Part shown: positions 1 to 6,005 of the stretch, piece after piece
Layout of the letters: each line of letters opens with the position of its first letter
Numbering within the stretch: the stretch's first letter is position 1
Assembly (NCBI GenBank): GCA_018334735.1
Contig: JAGXLK010000053.1
Location: 1-9,620 of the forward strand
Source of the DNA: Planctomycetota bacterium
GTDB taxonomy: Bacteria; Planctomycetota; Brocadiia; SM23-32
Direction of reading: 5' to 3'
Length of the DNA: 9,620 bases
Program-made: the position numbers and the translations under genes
The notes under the pieces: model-generated
The model's input: only the letters and a program-made list of their open reading frames with translations
The model's database searches: none
What the model was told of the DNA's origin: nothing

Positions 1-857
1 TGCCTTTTCGGCTATTTACTGGCGGGAAGGAGGAAACCGGCTCTCCGGAAAGAGATGAGCAGGTTGTGGATGCAGCACTTGAAGAGATACGGGTTGCTAT
101 AGAAGATGCTGCTACTGAAGGGGCTATTGAGGCCGATGAGAAAGATATGATAGAGGGGGTGCTGGAATTTGAGGACGTCGAAGTTCACGAGATTATGACT
201 CCACGCACAGAAATTGAATGTCTCGAAGTCAACAGCCCAGCCGAGCAGGTGGTTCTCCAGGTGGCAGAATTCCACCATTCGCGCATTCCCGTCTTTGAAG
301 ATGTCCGCGATAAAATCGTGGGAGTTTTGCATGTCAAAGATCTGTTGCCCCTGGCAGCCAAAAATGAAAAAACGGGCGAAACCGTACGGGATTTGATGCG
401 GAAACCGTTCTTTGTGCCGGAAACCAACCGGGCTATGAGTCTTCTACGGGATTTCAAGCAAAGGCATCTTCAGATTGCTATCATACTCGACGAATACGGT
501 GGCGTTACCGGTCTCGTGACGCTGGAAGATGTTATGGAGCAAATTGTCGGGGAACTCGAAGAAGGTTTCGAGGCTGAGAAAATCGAAGAACGAGTCCGGC
601 CACTCGGCCCCGGAAAAGTCGATGTCGACGGCCGTCTCCGGGTGGATGACGTCAACGATATGTTCAATATTGACCTGCCAGAAGATGAAGACTACGATAC
701 GATCGGTGGATTTGTTATGGCGCGTTTGGCGAGCGTGCCCCAGCAAGGGGAGGAATTGCGTTACAATGGAGTATTGCTTCGCGTGCTTGAGTGCGACGAG
801 CGGAGAGTACATCGTCTGCTGCTGGAACGTCCGGGACAGGATCACGAGGAATCCTGA
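1..857 (+). CDS. CorC/HlyC-family CBS-domain protein, 5' truncated by window edge
   Basis: The reading frame is open from base 3 to the TGA at 855-857, so 284 residues are visible and the true start lies outside the window. A GTG at 66 is in frame but is probably internal, because coding-like sequence continues upstream of it. The visible part shows the acidic linker typical of this family (IEADEKDMIEGV), then EIMTPR (189-206) opening the first CBS domain. A second CBS domain follows (VRDLM ... ILDEYGGVTGLVTLEDVMEQIVGEL), and then the C-terminal CorC_HlyC transporter-associated domain (VDVDGRLRVDDVN ... DYDTIGGFVMARL). Full-length relatives carry an N-terminal DUF21/CNNM membrane domain and are linked to Mg2+/Co2+ efflux; whether this one has it cannot be seen. 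The name hemolysin is historical. It ends 25 nt before recO, so the two are probably co-transcribed. Confidence 0.9.
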   Translation, partial: PFRLFTGGKEETGSPERDEQVVDAALEEIRVAIEDAATEGAIEADEKDMIEGVLEFEDVEVHEIMTPRTEIECLEVNSPAEQVVLQVAEFHHSRIPVFEDVRDKIVGVLHVKDLLPLAAKNEKTGETVRDLMRKPFFVPETNRAMSLLRDFKQRHLQIAIILDEYGGVTGLVTLEDVMEQIVGELEEGFEAEKIEERVRPLGPGKVDVDGRLRVDDVNDMFNIDLPEDEDYDTIGGFVMARLASVPQQGEELRYNGVLLRVLECDERRVHRLLLERPGQDHEES

Positions 858-882
858 GGACTCCGTCACCTGAAGGGGTAAA

Positions 883-1698
883 TTGCGACGAAATTACCGT
901 ACAGAGGGTGTTTGTCTTCGCCGTCTTGACTATGGCGAATCCAGCCAGGTAGCGGCTTTTCTCACCCCGGATCATGGACAGGTTGCTGTGATTGCCAGGG
1001 GAATCCGACGGGCGTCGAAACACGGGATCAGTCGGGCGCTGGACCTGGGGGCTCGTTACCGGATTACTTATGTGGAACGTCCGGCCGCTTCGCTGCATTT
1101 TTTGAGCGAATCCACAATGACAGACGGTTTTCTCGGGCTGCGAAGACATGCGGAAAGAGCGGTCTGCGCATATTACGCGATTGAACTCATGCGGGATTTA
1201 ACGACCGAAGATCAGGGCGGGATTGAACTGTATGAGCTGCTGCTCAGGACGTTGCGGAATGTTGGGCGGGGAAAGGAACTGGGGCTATCTGTTTTGCGGT
1301 TGGAGATCGGTGGTCTCAAGCATTACGGCGCTTGCCCGAATTTCGGTGTTTGCGCTGAGTGCGGTAAGCCGCTTTCCAGGGAAGGACGGTACATATTCAG
1401 CGCATCCCATGGGGGGCCGCTATGTCAGGAATGTGGACGAGAGATTTACGACGGGCCCGATCGGTCTTCTATTTTGGTTCGGGGCGAGCAGCTTGAGGAT
1501 TTGGCTGATCTGAGCTGCGGGTTATTCGTTTCTGAAAATGCGAAAACTTTTAATCCGGCCCGGATTGTTGAAGCAAGCCAGGTGCTTCGTTTCCATATCC
1601 AGTATTTGTTGGGTAAAAAATTGGAACTCTGGAAATATCTGCACGGCCGGCATTTGAGTAAAAGCATTCAGGCGATCCGGCGGTCTGCAAATCTTTAG
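883..1698 (+). CDS. recO: DNA repair protein RecO
   Basis: 271 residues. RecO belongs to the RecFOR pathway of gap repair: it binds ssDNA and anneals strands, and with RecR loads RecA onto SSB-coated DNA. The start is TTG at 883, supported by a Shine-Dalgarno-like GAAGGGG (872-878) 4 nt upstream and by alignment to the RecO N-terminal OB fold (YRTEGVCLRRLDYGESSQVAAFLTPDHGQVAVIARG). The helical C-terminal domain contains a zinc site, C157xxC160 and C181xxC184, with an extra Cys at 151. This Cys4 site is present in many RecO proteins, for example in Deinococcus, and absent in E. coli. The length is normal for the family. The gene follows the CorC-like gene by 25 nt and ends just before a strong hairpin. 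I see no damage to the frame. Identification is from motif and overall pattern. Confidence 0.92.
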   Translation: MRRNYRTEGVCLRRLDYGESSQVAAFLTPDHGQVAVIARGIRRASKHGISRALDLGARYRITYVERPAASLHFLSESTMTDGFLGLRRHAERAVCAYYAIELMRDLTTEDQGGIELYELLLRTLRNVGRGKELGLSVLRLEIGGLKHYGACPNFGVCAECGKPLSREGRYIFSASHGGPLCQECGREIYDGPDRSSILVRGEQLEDLADLSCGLFVSENAKTFNPARIVEASQVLRFHIQYLLGKKLELWKYLHGRHLSKSIQAIRRSANL

Positions 1699-1729
1699 GG
1701 ATTGGCACCTAACGAGGCTGAAACAAAAA

Positions 1730-1758
1730 AACCCCGCAACGGCAAACGCTGCGGGGTT
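1730..1758. terminator. Bidirectional intrinsic terminator between convergent recO and corrinoid gene
   Basis: A 9-bp perfect stem, AACCCCGCA (1730-1738) with TGCGGGGTT (1750-1758), encloses a short inner CG/CG pairing. On the minus strand it is followed by a T-rich run (complement of AAACAAAAAA at 1721-1730), a very good terminator for the corrinoid gene. On the plus strand it is followed by TTCTTTG, a weaker tail serving recO. It sits exactly between the two convergent stop codons. Confidence 0.9.
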
Positions 1759-1775
1759 CTTTGTGATGGGGATGT

Positions 1776-2402
1776 TTAGCTAACCAGTTCTTTGGCCGTA
1801 TCAACGGCAGAAGCGGCATCCGGAGCGTAACCGGAAGCCCCAATTTCATCCGCGTATTCCTGGGTTACGGGGGCGCCACCAATCATTGTAGCGACACCTA
1901 TTCCCGATTCGTCGATGGCTTCGATGACGCTTTTCATCTGTGGCATCGTTGTTGTCAAAAGTGCCGAAAGCGCCACGATATCAGCCTCATTTTCTTTGGC
2001 CTGTTGAAGGAAATCTTCGGCTGAGACATCGATACCCGTGTCTATAACATCGAAACCACCCCCCTGGAGCATCATAGTGACGAGGTTTTTGCCGATATCA
2101 TGCAGATCGCCTTTTACAGTTCCGATCACGACTTTGCCGGTGGCCTGGACATCCGATTCGGCAAGCAACGGTTCGATGATGTCCATGCCGGCGTGCATAG
2201 CGCGAGCGGCGATGAGGACTTCCGGTACGTAAAATTCGTTGGCTTTGAACTTTTTACCGACAACGTCCATGCCGGCCGTCAATCCTCCATTAAGAATTTC
2301 TTCCGCGGCCATTCCTTCGTCAACGCATTCTTGAGTGAGACGTTGAGCCTCGTCTTTATCACCTTTGATTATTGCGTCAGCAAGAGCTTCTAGGTCGGCC
2401 AT
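1776..2402 (-). CDS. Corrinoid (B12)-binding protein of the methyltransferase type
   Basis: 208 residues. It resembles the corrinoid shuttle proteins (MtaC/MtbC/MttC-like, and the B12 module of MetH), which carry a methyl group on cobalamin between two methyltransferases. Residues 1-85 form the helical cap domain (B12-binding 2). Residues 88-208 form the Rossmann-like B12-binding domain with D99-x-H101-x-x-G104, where His is the lower cobalt ligand, then SALLTTTM (146-153), GGAPVT (175-180) and GYAPDA (191-196). The start ATG is preceded 4 nt away by a near-perfect AGGAGGT (2407-2413). The protein is cytoplasmic. The usual partner methyltransferase and reductive activase are not next to it; the neighbours are a TPR protein and, convergently, recO. 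The substrate is therefore unknown. Methanol, methylamine, glycine betaine, methoxylated aromatics or a regulatory role are all possible. Confidence 0.88.
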   Translation of the reverse strand: MADLEALADAIIKGDKDEAQRLTQECVDEGMAAEEILNGGLTAGMDVVGKKFKANEFYVPEVLIAARAMHAGMDIIEPLLAESDVQATGKVVIGTVKGDLHDIGKNLVTMMLQGGGFDVIDTGIDVSAEDFLQQAKENEADIVALSALLTTTMPQMKSVIEAIDESGIGVATMIGGAPVTQEYADEIGASGYAPDAASAVDTAKELVS

Positions 2403-2406
2403 AACG

Positions 2407-2413
2407 ACCTCCT
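2407..2413 (-). promoter_or_regulatory. Strong ribosome binding site of the corrinoid gene
   Basis: The minus strand reads AGGAGGT, ending 4 nt before the ATG at 2402. It is the strongest Shine-Dalgarno in the window and suggests high translation of the corrinoid protein. Confidence 0.8.
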
Positions 2414-2473
2414 GTTAACAGTAAAAGAGAAACCTGAGAGTTGTTTACTGAGAGTATTCAAACCTTAATAAGC

Positions 2474-2495
2474 GGCCAGTTTAGCAATGCTGGCC
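2474..2495. repeat. Inverted repeat GGCCAG-N10-CTGGCC over the corrinoid promoter
   Basis: A perfect 6-bp inverted repeat (2474-2479 and 2490-2495) overlaps the candidate -10 and part of the spacer of the corrinoid promoter. It could be an operator for a dimeric regulator, or a weak hairpin ending transcripts of the TPR gene. On the minus strand the sequence after it lacks a clear T-tract, which favours the operator reading slightly. Confidence 0.4.
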
Positions 2496-2507
2496 TCGCC
2501 CTGTCAA
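2478..2507 (-). promoter_or_regulatory. Candidate sigma70-type promoter for the corrinoid gene
   Basis: On the minus strand a perfect TTGACA (-35; 2502-2507) lies 2 nt after the stop codon of the TPR gene. An 18-nt spacer separates it from TAAACT (-10; 2478-2483, 4 of 6 matches). Transcription would start near 2471, giving a leader of about 70 nt. The corrinoid gene could thus be expressed separately from the TPR gene upstream. No start-site data exist. Confidence 0.5.
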
Positions 2508-2509
2508 CC

Positions 2510-3400
2510 TTAATCTTGAGTTTCCGAAGATTTTTGTCCATTCTTATCTTCAGGCTCGATTTCAGGCAATTCGTTCTTCGGTTCCTTCCTGTTTTTTCCC
2601 GGATCATCTTCCAGCCCCGGAAGTTCGGGTAAGTTTTTCGGTTCGACTTCAGGTTGCTCCGGCTTTTGAGTTTCCTCCGGGATTGGGGGCGGAGGCACTG
2701 GCGGTAACAGTTTTTCACCCGCACGAAGATTACCCAGGCGGAACTCGGCCAGCCGTGTGGTTTCATCGGGTTTTTTACCCTTCGAGGAAACCACGTTTTC
2801 GTAAGCTCGCATTGCCGCCTGTCGGTCGCCGGCCAATTCGTGCGTCCGACCAACATCGAGCCAAAAACGCGAATTTTCGGACCGCCTTTGGGCAATTTTC
2901 GTGTACTGGGCTGCGGCTTCCTTGTACTGACCGAGAGTTTCCAGGGTTGCTGCAAGGCTCGGGGCCGAAAATCGCGTTGCGTGGTGTTTGGGATATTTTT
3001 TGGTGAGTTGTTTATAAATCGTAAGAGCTTCGGGATACTGGCCGGCTGAGAAAAGAGTGTTTGCCAATTTTAGCATAACCCACGGCGTGGCGCTGTTGTC
3101 CCATCCTTCGTCGAGCAGGTTTTCACAACTTTTTATGACCTCACGTTGGATTTTGTTGCGTTGTTCGGGTTGCATGTACGGACTGGAGGCGGAGGGAAGG
3201 GAGGAAAGCTGTTGCCAGGCAGACGCTTCTTCCAGAGTCGCTTTTTTGCGCCAGCTCTGGTAAAAAAGCAAAAGGACAATGATAGCCAGCACGACAACCA
3301 GGGCGGTGCGCCAGTATTTCTCGAAATATTCCTGAGCCATTTCCCAGGTCCTCGTGGCCCAGTCTTTTTGTTCGATGTCCGGTTTTTTTCGCTCTGTCAT
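2510..3400 (-). CDS. Membrane-anchored tetratricopeptide-repeat protein
   Basis: 296 residues, no specific family recognised. A short charged cytoplasmic N-terminus precedes one hydrophobic segment at about 32-48 (TALVVVLAIIVLLLFY), flanked by W30-R31 and W50RKK. It is probably a signal anchor; orientation is not certain. Residues 106-206 contain about three TPR-like helical pairs (WVMLKLANTLFSAGQYPEALTIYKQL; LAATLETLGQYKEAAAQYTKIA; FWLDVGRTHELAGDRQAAMRAYENVV), which normally serve protein-protein contact. Residues 231-296 form a proline/glutamate/lysine-rich, probably disordered tail. The arrangement recalls YfgM-like anchored TPR proteins, which assist envelope protein folding, but similarity to YfgM itself is not claimed. 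The start ATG at 3400 lacks a good Shine-Dalgarno. The gene is divergent from hslV and upstream of the corrinoid gene. Confidence 0.75.
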   Translation of the reverse strand: MTERKKPDIEQKDWATRTWEMAQEYFEKYWRTALVVVLAIIVLLLFYQSWRKKATLEEASAWQQLSSLPSASSPYMQPEQRNKIQREVIKSCENLLDEGWDNSATPWVMLKLANTLFSAGQYPEALTIYKQLTKKYPKHHATRFSAPSLAATLETLGQYKEAAAQYTKIAQRRSENSRFWLDVGRTHELAGDRQAAMRAYENVVSSKGKKPDETTRLAEFRLGNLRAGEKLLPPVPPPPIPEETQKPEQPEVEPKNLPELPGLEDDPGKNRKEPKNELPEIEPEDKNGQKSSETQD

Positions 3401-3493
3401 GATCAGAAAGGGGTCTTTAAGAAATCAACAATTGAAACTTGCAGAAAGCAAGATGGATACGGCTGGTGAAAAGCTTTTAACTCGACCCCCTGA

Positions 3494-3522
3494 ATTCTAC
3501 ACAGAAGAACGCAAGTGTGCAA
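3494..3522 (-). promoter_or_regulatory. Candidate promoter for the TPR gene
   Basis: The minus strand reads TTGCAC (-35; 3517-3522), a 17-nt spacer, then TAGAAT (-10; 3494-3499, 5 of 6 matches). The predicted start is near 3487, leaving a leader of about 85 nt. Within that leader a small hairpin is possible (CTTGC at 3438-3442 with GCAAG at 3448-3452). Confidence 0.45.
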
Positions 3523-3555
3523 GACGATAAGGGTTACAATTTCAGTCTGGCAAAC

Positions 3556-3584
3556 TTGCAAAGATGAAGGATTGTGCCGATAAT
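3556..3584 (+). promoter_or_regulatory. Candidate housekeeping promoter for hslV-hslU
   Basis: TTGCAA (-35; 3556-3561), a 17-nt spacer and GATAAT (-10; 3579-3584, 5 of 6 matches) give a plausible sigma70-type promoter. Transcription would start near 3591, about 39 nt before the hslV ATG. No CIRCE element and no clear E. coli sigma32-type promoter were seen, so heat-shock control as in E. coli is not evident here. It lies back to back with the TPR promoter, the two -35 boxes being 33 nt apart. Confidence 0.5.
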
Positions 3585-3629
3585 GTTAATTGATACCGGC
3601 GTCGTCCATGATAGGCAAGGGGAACCCCG

Positions 3630-4196
3630 ATGAACGAATCTGCAGATAAAAAGCGTTTCCATTCGACGACCATCATTTCGGTGCGCTGTGGTTTTGACGT
3701 TGCCATTGGTGGAGATGGTCAGGTGACGATGGATAATACGATTGTTAAACGTGGTGCCAGTAAAATTCGAAGGCTTTACCATGATGAAGTTATTGTTGGA
3801 TTTGCGGGTTCGGCCGGTGATGCCTTCGCGTTGTTGGAACGTTTCGGTGGAAAACTGGAGGAATATCAGGGAAACCTTTTGCGGAGCGCGCATGAATTGG
3901 CGAAAGAATGGCGTACCGATAAAATGCTTCGGCCTCTTGAAAGCCTTCTCATTTGCGCCAATAAAGAGCATACTCTCTTAATCAGCGGGTCAGGAGAAGT
4001 AATCGAGTCTGATGATGGCGTTACAGGTATTGGTTCGGGCGGTGGTTACGCTACGGCAGCTGCCCGTGCACTGGTGAATGAGACGGACCTTTCGGCCGAG
4101 ATAATTGTTGAAAAAGCACTTGGAATTGCGGCAGATATATGCGTTTACACCAATCACAAAATCAAGATCGAGCTTTTGTCGAGCGAAACGAACTGA
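3630..4196 (+). CDS. hslV: ATP-dependent protease peptidase subunit HslV
   Basis: 188 residues. HslV is the proteasome-like N-terminal threonine peptidase that forms two stacked hexamers, capped by the HslU ATPase, and degrades cytoplasmic proteins. Family sequences are clear: TTIISVR, IGGDGQVTMDNTIVK, KIRRL, VGFAGSAGDAFALLERF, LEEYQGNL, LAKEWRTDKMLRPLESLL, LISGSGEVIESDDGVTGIGSGG and AADICVYTN. The catalytic nucleophile should be T13 (3666-3668), preceded by a 12-residue extension, MNESADKKRFHS, that must be removed to expose it. E. coli has only Met there. Other bacteria, such as Thermotoga, have short extensions, so this is within known variation but on the long side. ATG 3630 has AAGGGGA (3617-3623) 6 nt upstream, and no later ATG would keep the N-terminus. 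The stop overlaps the start region of hslU. Confidence 0.95.
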   Translation: MNESADKKRFHSTTIISVRCGFDVAIGGDGQVTMDNTIVKRGASKIRRLYHDEVIVGFAGSAGDAFALLERFGGKLEEYQGNLLRSAHELAKEWRTDKMLRPLESLLICANKEHTLLISGSGEVIESDDGVTGIGSGGGYATAAARALVNETDLSAEIIVEKALGIAADICVYTNHKIKIELLSSETN

Positions 4197-5521
4197 CCCC
4201 GAAACGTATCGTTGAAGAACTCGAAAAATATATCGTGGGTCAGGACGAAGCGAAACGAGCCGTTGCTATCGCACTGCGTAATCGGTGGCGACGGCGGCAG
4301 ACCGACGAAGAGATGAGACGGGAAATTCTCCCCAAGAATATCATTATGATCGGGCCGACAGGCGTCGGGAAAACCGAAATCGCACGGAGGTTAGCCGACC
4401 TGGCGCGAGCCCCATTCATCAAAGTCGAAGCTTCGAAATACACCGAAGTCGGTTATCACGGGCGGGATGTCGAAAGCATGGTGCGGGAACTTGTTGAAGT
4501 TGCCATCGATATGGTTGGCGAAGAAATGGCCGAGCAGGTACGCCCCCAGGCTGAGGAAAACACGGAAGAACGATTGCTGGAACGTCTTTACGAACCCGAT
4601 GTCGAAATTCAGGAAACCCCCGAGGATTACGATCGGACAGAACAGCGCAGACGGGCCCGTGAACGGCTCCGGGAGATGCTGGAAAATGGGAAATTGGAAG
4701 ACAGAAAAATCGAAATCGAGGTCTCCGAAAAACCACAGGTAGTGCAGACTATGGCGGTCGGAGGAGATGAGATGGGGATGGACATGCAGGGGCTTCTGGA
4801 ACAGATGCTTCCCAGCCGCACTGAAACCCGGCGTCTGTCCGTTAAAGAAGCGCGACGTGTCCTGATACAACAGGAAACTGAACGCCTCATTGACCGCGAG
4901 ACACTCCATCGCAGAGCACAACAACGAGCGCAGGAAAACGGCATTATCTTCATTGATGAAATAGATAAGATTGCCGGGCGGGAAAGCGGCCATGGCCCGG
5001 AAGTCAGCCGCGAGGGCGTGCAAAGGGATCTTTTGCCTATTGTCGAAGGTTCCTCCGTCCCGACGCGTTACGGTGTGGTGAGAACCGACCATATTCTGTT
5101 TGTGGCCGCTGGAGCGTTTACTGTCACCCGACCGAGTGACCTTATCCCCGAATTGCAGGGAAGGTTTCCCATCCGTGTCGAACTGGATTCGCTGACGCAA
5201 GAGGATTTCAGACGTATCCTCGTCGAACCGCGAAACGCATTGGCAAAGCAGTATACAGCCTTACTTGAGACGGAAGGGGTGGAGCTGGTTTTCCAGGAAG
5301 ATGCTATCGAGAGAATCGCCGAAATATCCGAGCAGGTGAACGAAACCACCGAAAGTATCGGCGCTCGCCGGTTGCAGACGGTAATGGAAAAATTGTTAGA
5401 AGAAGTGAGCTTTCACGCCCCCGATATGGAGGGTACGTGCGTTGAAATAGACGCGGATTACGTGGATAAAAGGTTAGAAAAATTACTCGAAGATGTAGAT
5501 ATGGTCAGATATATTCTCTAA
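4139..5521 (+). CDS. hslU: ATP-dependent protease ATPase subunit HslU
   Basis: 460 residues from ATG 4139. HslU is the AAA+ hexamer that unfolds substrates and feeds them to HslV. Visible motifs are the N-terminal ELTPKRIVEELEKYIVGQDEAKRAVAIALRNRWRR, Walker A GPTGVGKT (72-79), the pore loop GYHG (105-108, where relatives usually have GYVG), and the intermediate domain at about 125-250. Walker B is IIFIDEID (269-276), followed by PSDLIPELQGRFPIRVEL with the arginine finger region, GARR (sensor 2, about 408-411), and C-terminal MVRYIL, the tail that inserts into HslV. The start is uncertain. ATG 4139 overlaps hslV by 58 nt, has no clear Shine-Dalgarno and adds about 16-18 residues relative to E. 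coli. The only other close option is CTG at 4193, which overlaps the hslV stop as CTGA. HslU is translated in a different frame from HslV. Confidence 0.95.
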   Translation: MRLHQSQNQDRAFVERNELTPKRIVEELEKYIVGQDEAKRAVAIALRNRWRRRQTDEEMRREILPKNIIMIGPTGVGKTEIARRLADLARAPFIKVEASKYTEVGYHGRDVESMVRELVEVAIDMVGEEMAEQVRPQAEENTEERLLERLYEPDVEIQETPEDYDRTEQRRRARERLREMLENGKLEDRKIEIEVSEKPQVVQTMAVGGDEMGMDMQGLLEQMLPSRTETRRLSVKEARRVLIQQETERLIDRETLHRRAQQRAQENGIIFIDEIDKIAGRESGHGPEVSREGVQRDLLPIVEGSSVPTRYGVVRTDHILFVAAGAFTVTRPSDLIPELQGRFPIRVELDSLTQEDFRRILVEPRNALAKQYTALLETEGVELVFQEDAIERIAEISEQVNETTESIGARRLQTVMEKLLEEVSFHAPDMEGTCVEIDADYVDKRLEKLLEDVDMVRYIL

Positions 5522-5540
5522 AATTTTCGGAGGGACCTCG

Positions 5541-5984
5541 ATGGGCGAAGAAAAATGCGCTGTGTGTCATCAGAGGCCAGCTAAACATCGGTGTATCCAG
5601 TGTCACAAACCAGTATGTGATGAATGTGCGTTTAAAAACGCGTACGGCGTATTCTGCAGTCGGGACTGCGCTGCTACACACCAGGAGTTCCGGGAAAACC
5701 AGGCTGCGGAAAAGGCCAGAAAACAGGGCTTAATAAAGACGCTTATCAAGCTCATCATCATTGTTGTTCTGTTGGGCATTATCGCCGTGGCCGTGGCCGT
5801 TTTCTGCGCAAAACAGGGCTTTTTGGGGGAGGAAGTTCAGAATAGCGTTATCAAGAAAGAGACAGAGATTCAAAATAGCGTTATCAAGAAACAGAGAGAG
5901 ATTCAGAAGAAAGCCATTGAGAAAAAGGAACAAATCGAAGAGAAGTTGAAAAAATCGTCATCCCCCTCGCCGGAAGAAGAATAA
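5541..5984 (+). CDS. Zinc-finger, single-span membrane protein with coiled-coil tail, third gene of the hslUV cluster
   Basis: 147 residues, family not recognised. Residues 6-47 hold eight Cys and several His (C6xxC9, C18xxC21, C26xxC29, C39xxxC43, H47), a pattern like B-box or similar double zinc-binding modules. Residues 68-89 form one hydrophobic span (LIKLIIIVVLLGIIAVAVAVF). The basic stretch just before it (KARKQGLIKTLIK) predicts that the zinc module stays in the cytoplasm and the tail crosses to the outside. Residues 100-147 are highly charged, with three 11-residue repeats starting at Q100, Q111 and Q122, likely a coiled coil, ending in SSSPSPEEE. ATG 5541 has GGAGGG (5530-5535) 5 nt upstream. 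The gene begins 19 nt after the hslU stop, so co-transcription is likely. The function is unknown; a membrane adaptor or anchor role for HslUV is only a hypothesis. Confidence 0.8.
   Translation: MGEEKCAVCHQRPAKHRCIQCHKPVCDECAFKNAYGVFCSRDCAATHQEFRENQAAEKARKQGLIKTLIKLIIIVVLLGIIAVAVAVFCAKQGFLGEEVQNSVIKKETEIQNSVIKKQREIQKKAIEKKEQIEEKLKKSSSPSPEEE
5838..5936 (+). repeat. Three tandem 33-nt (11-codon) repeats inside the zinc-finger membrane protein gene
   Basis: Units lie at 5838-5870, 5871-5903 and 5904-5936. The first two differ at only 3 of 33 bases and encode QNSVIKKETEI and QNSVIKKQREI. The third is diverged (QKKAIEKKEQI). This looks like a recent in-frame duplication on top of an older one, building a hendecad coiled coil. 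Confidence 0.85.
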
Positions 5985-6005
5985 AACAGAAGCAGAAAAG
6001 TGTCG

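Noticed and set aside
444..869. Open frames on the minus strand across the CorC-like gene
   Set aside because: The plus-strand frame has clear CBS and CorC_HlyC domains; the antisense products have no recognisable features.
2403..2509. Cobalamin riboswitch ahead of the corrinoid gene
   Set aside because: The gap is only 107 nt, too short for the usual aptamer of about 200 nt, and no B12-box-like sequence was recognised.
3401..3629. Heat-shock control element (CIRCE or sigma32-type promoter) upstream of hslV
   Set aside because: I looked for TTAGCACTC-N9-GAGTGCTAA and for a CTTGAA/CCCCAT pair and found neither; a sigma70-type promoter fits better.
4391..5200. Open frame of 269 codons on the minus strand inside hslU
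   Set aside because: It lies antisense to a fully conserved HslU coding region, resembles no family, and is explained by codon bias of the real gene.
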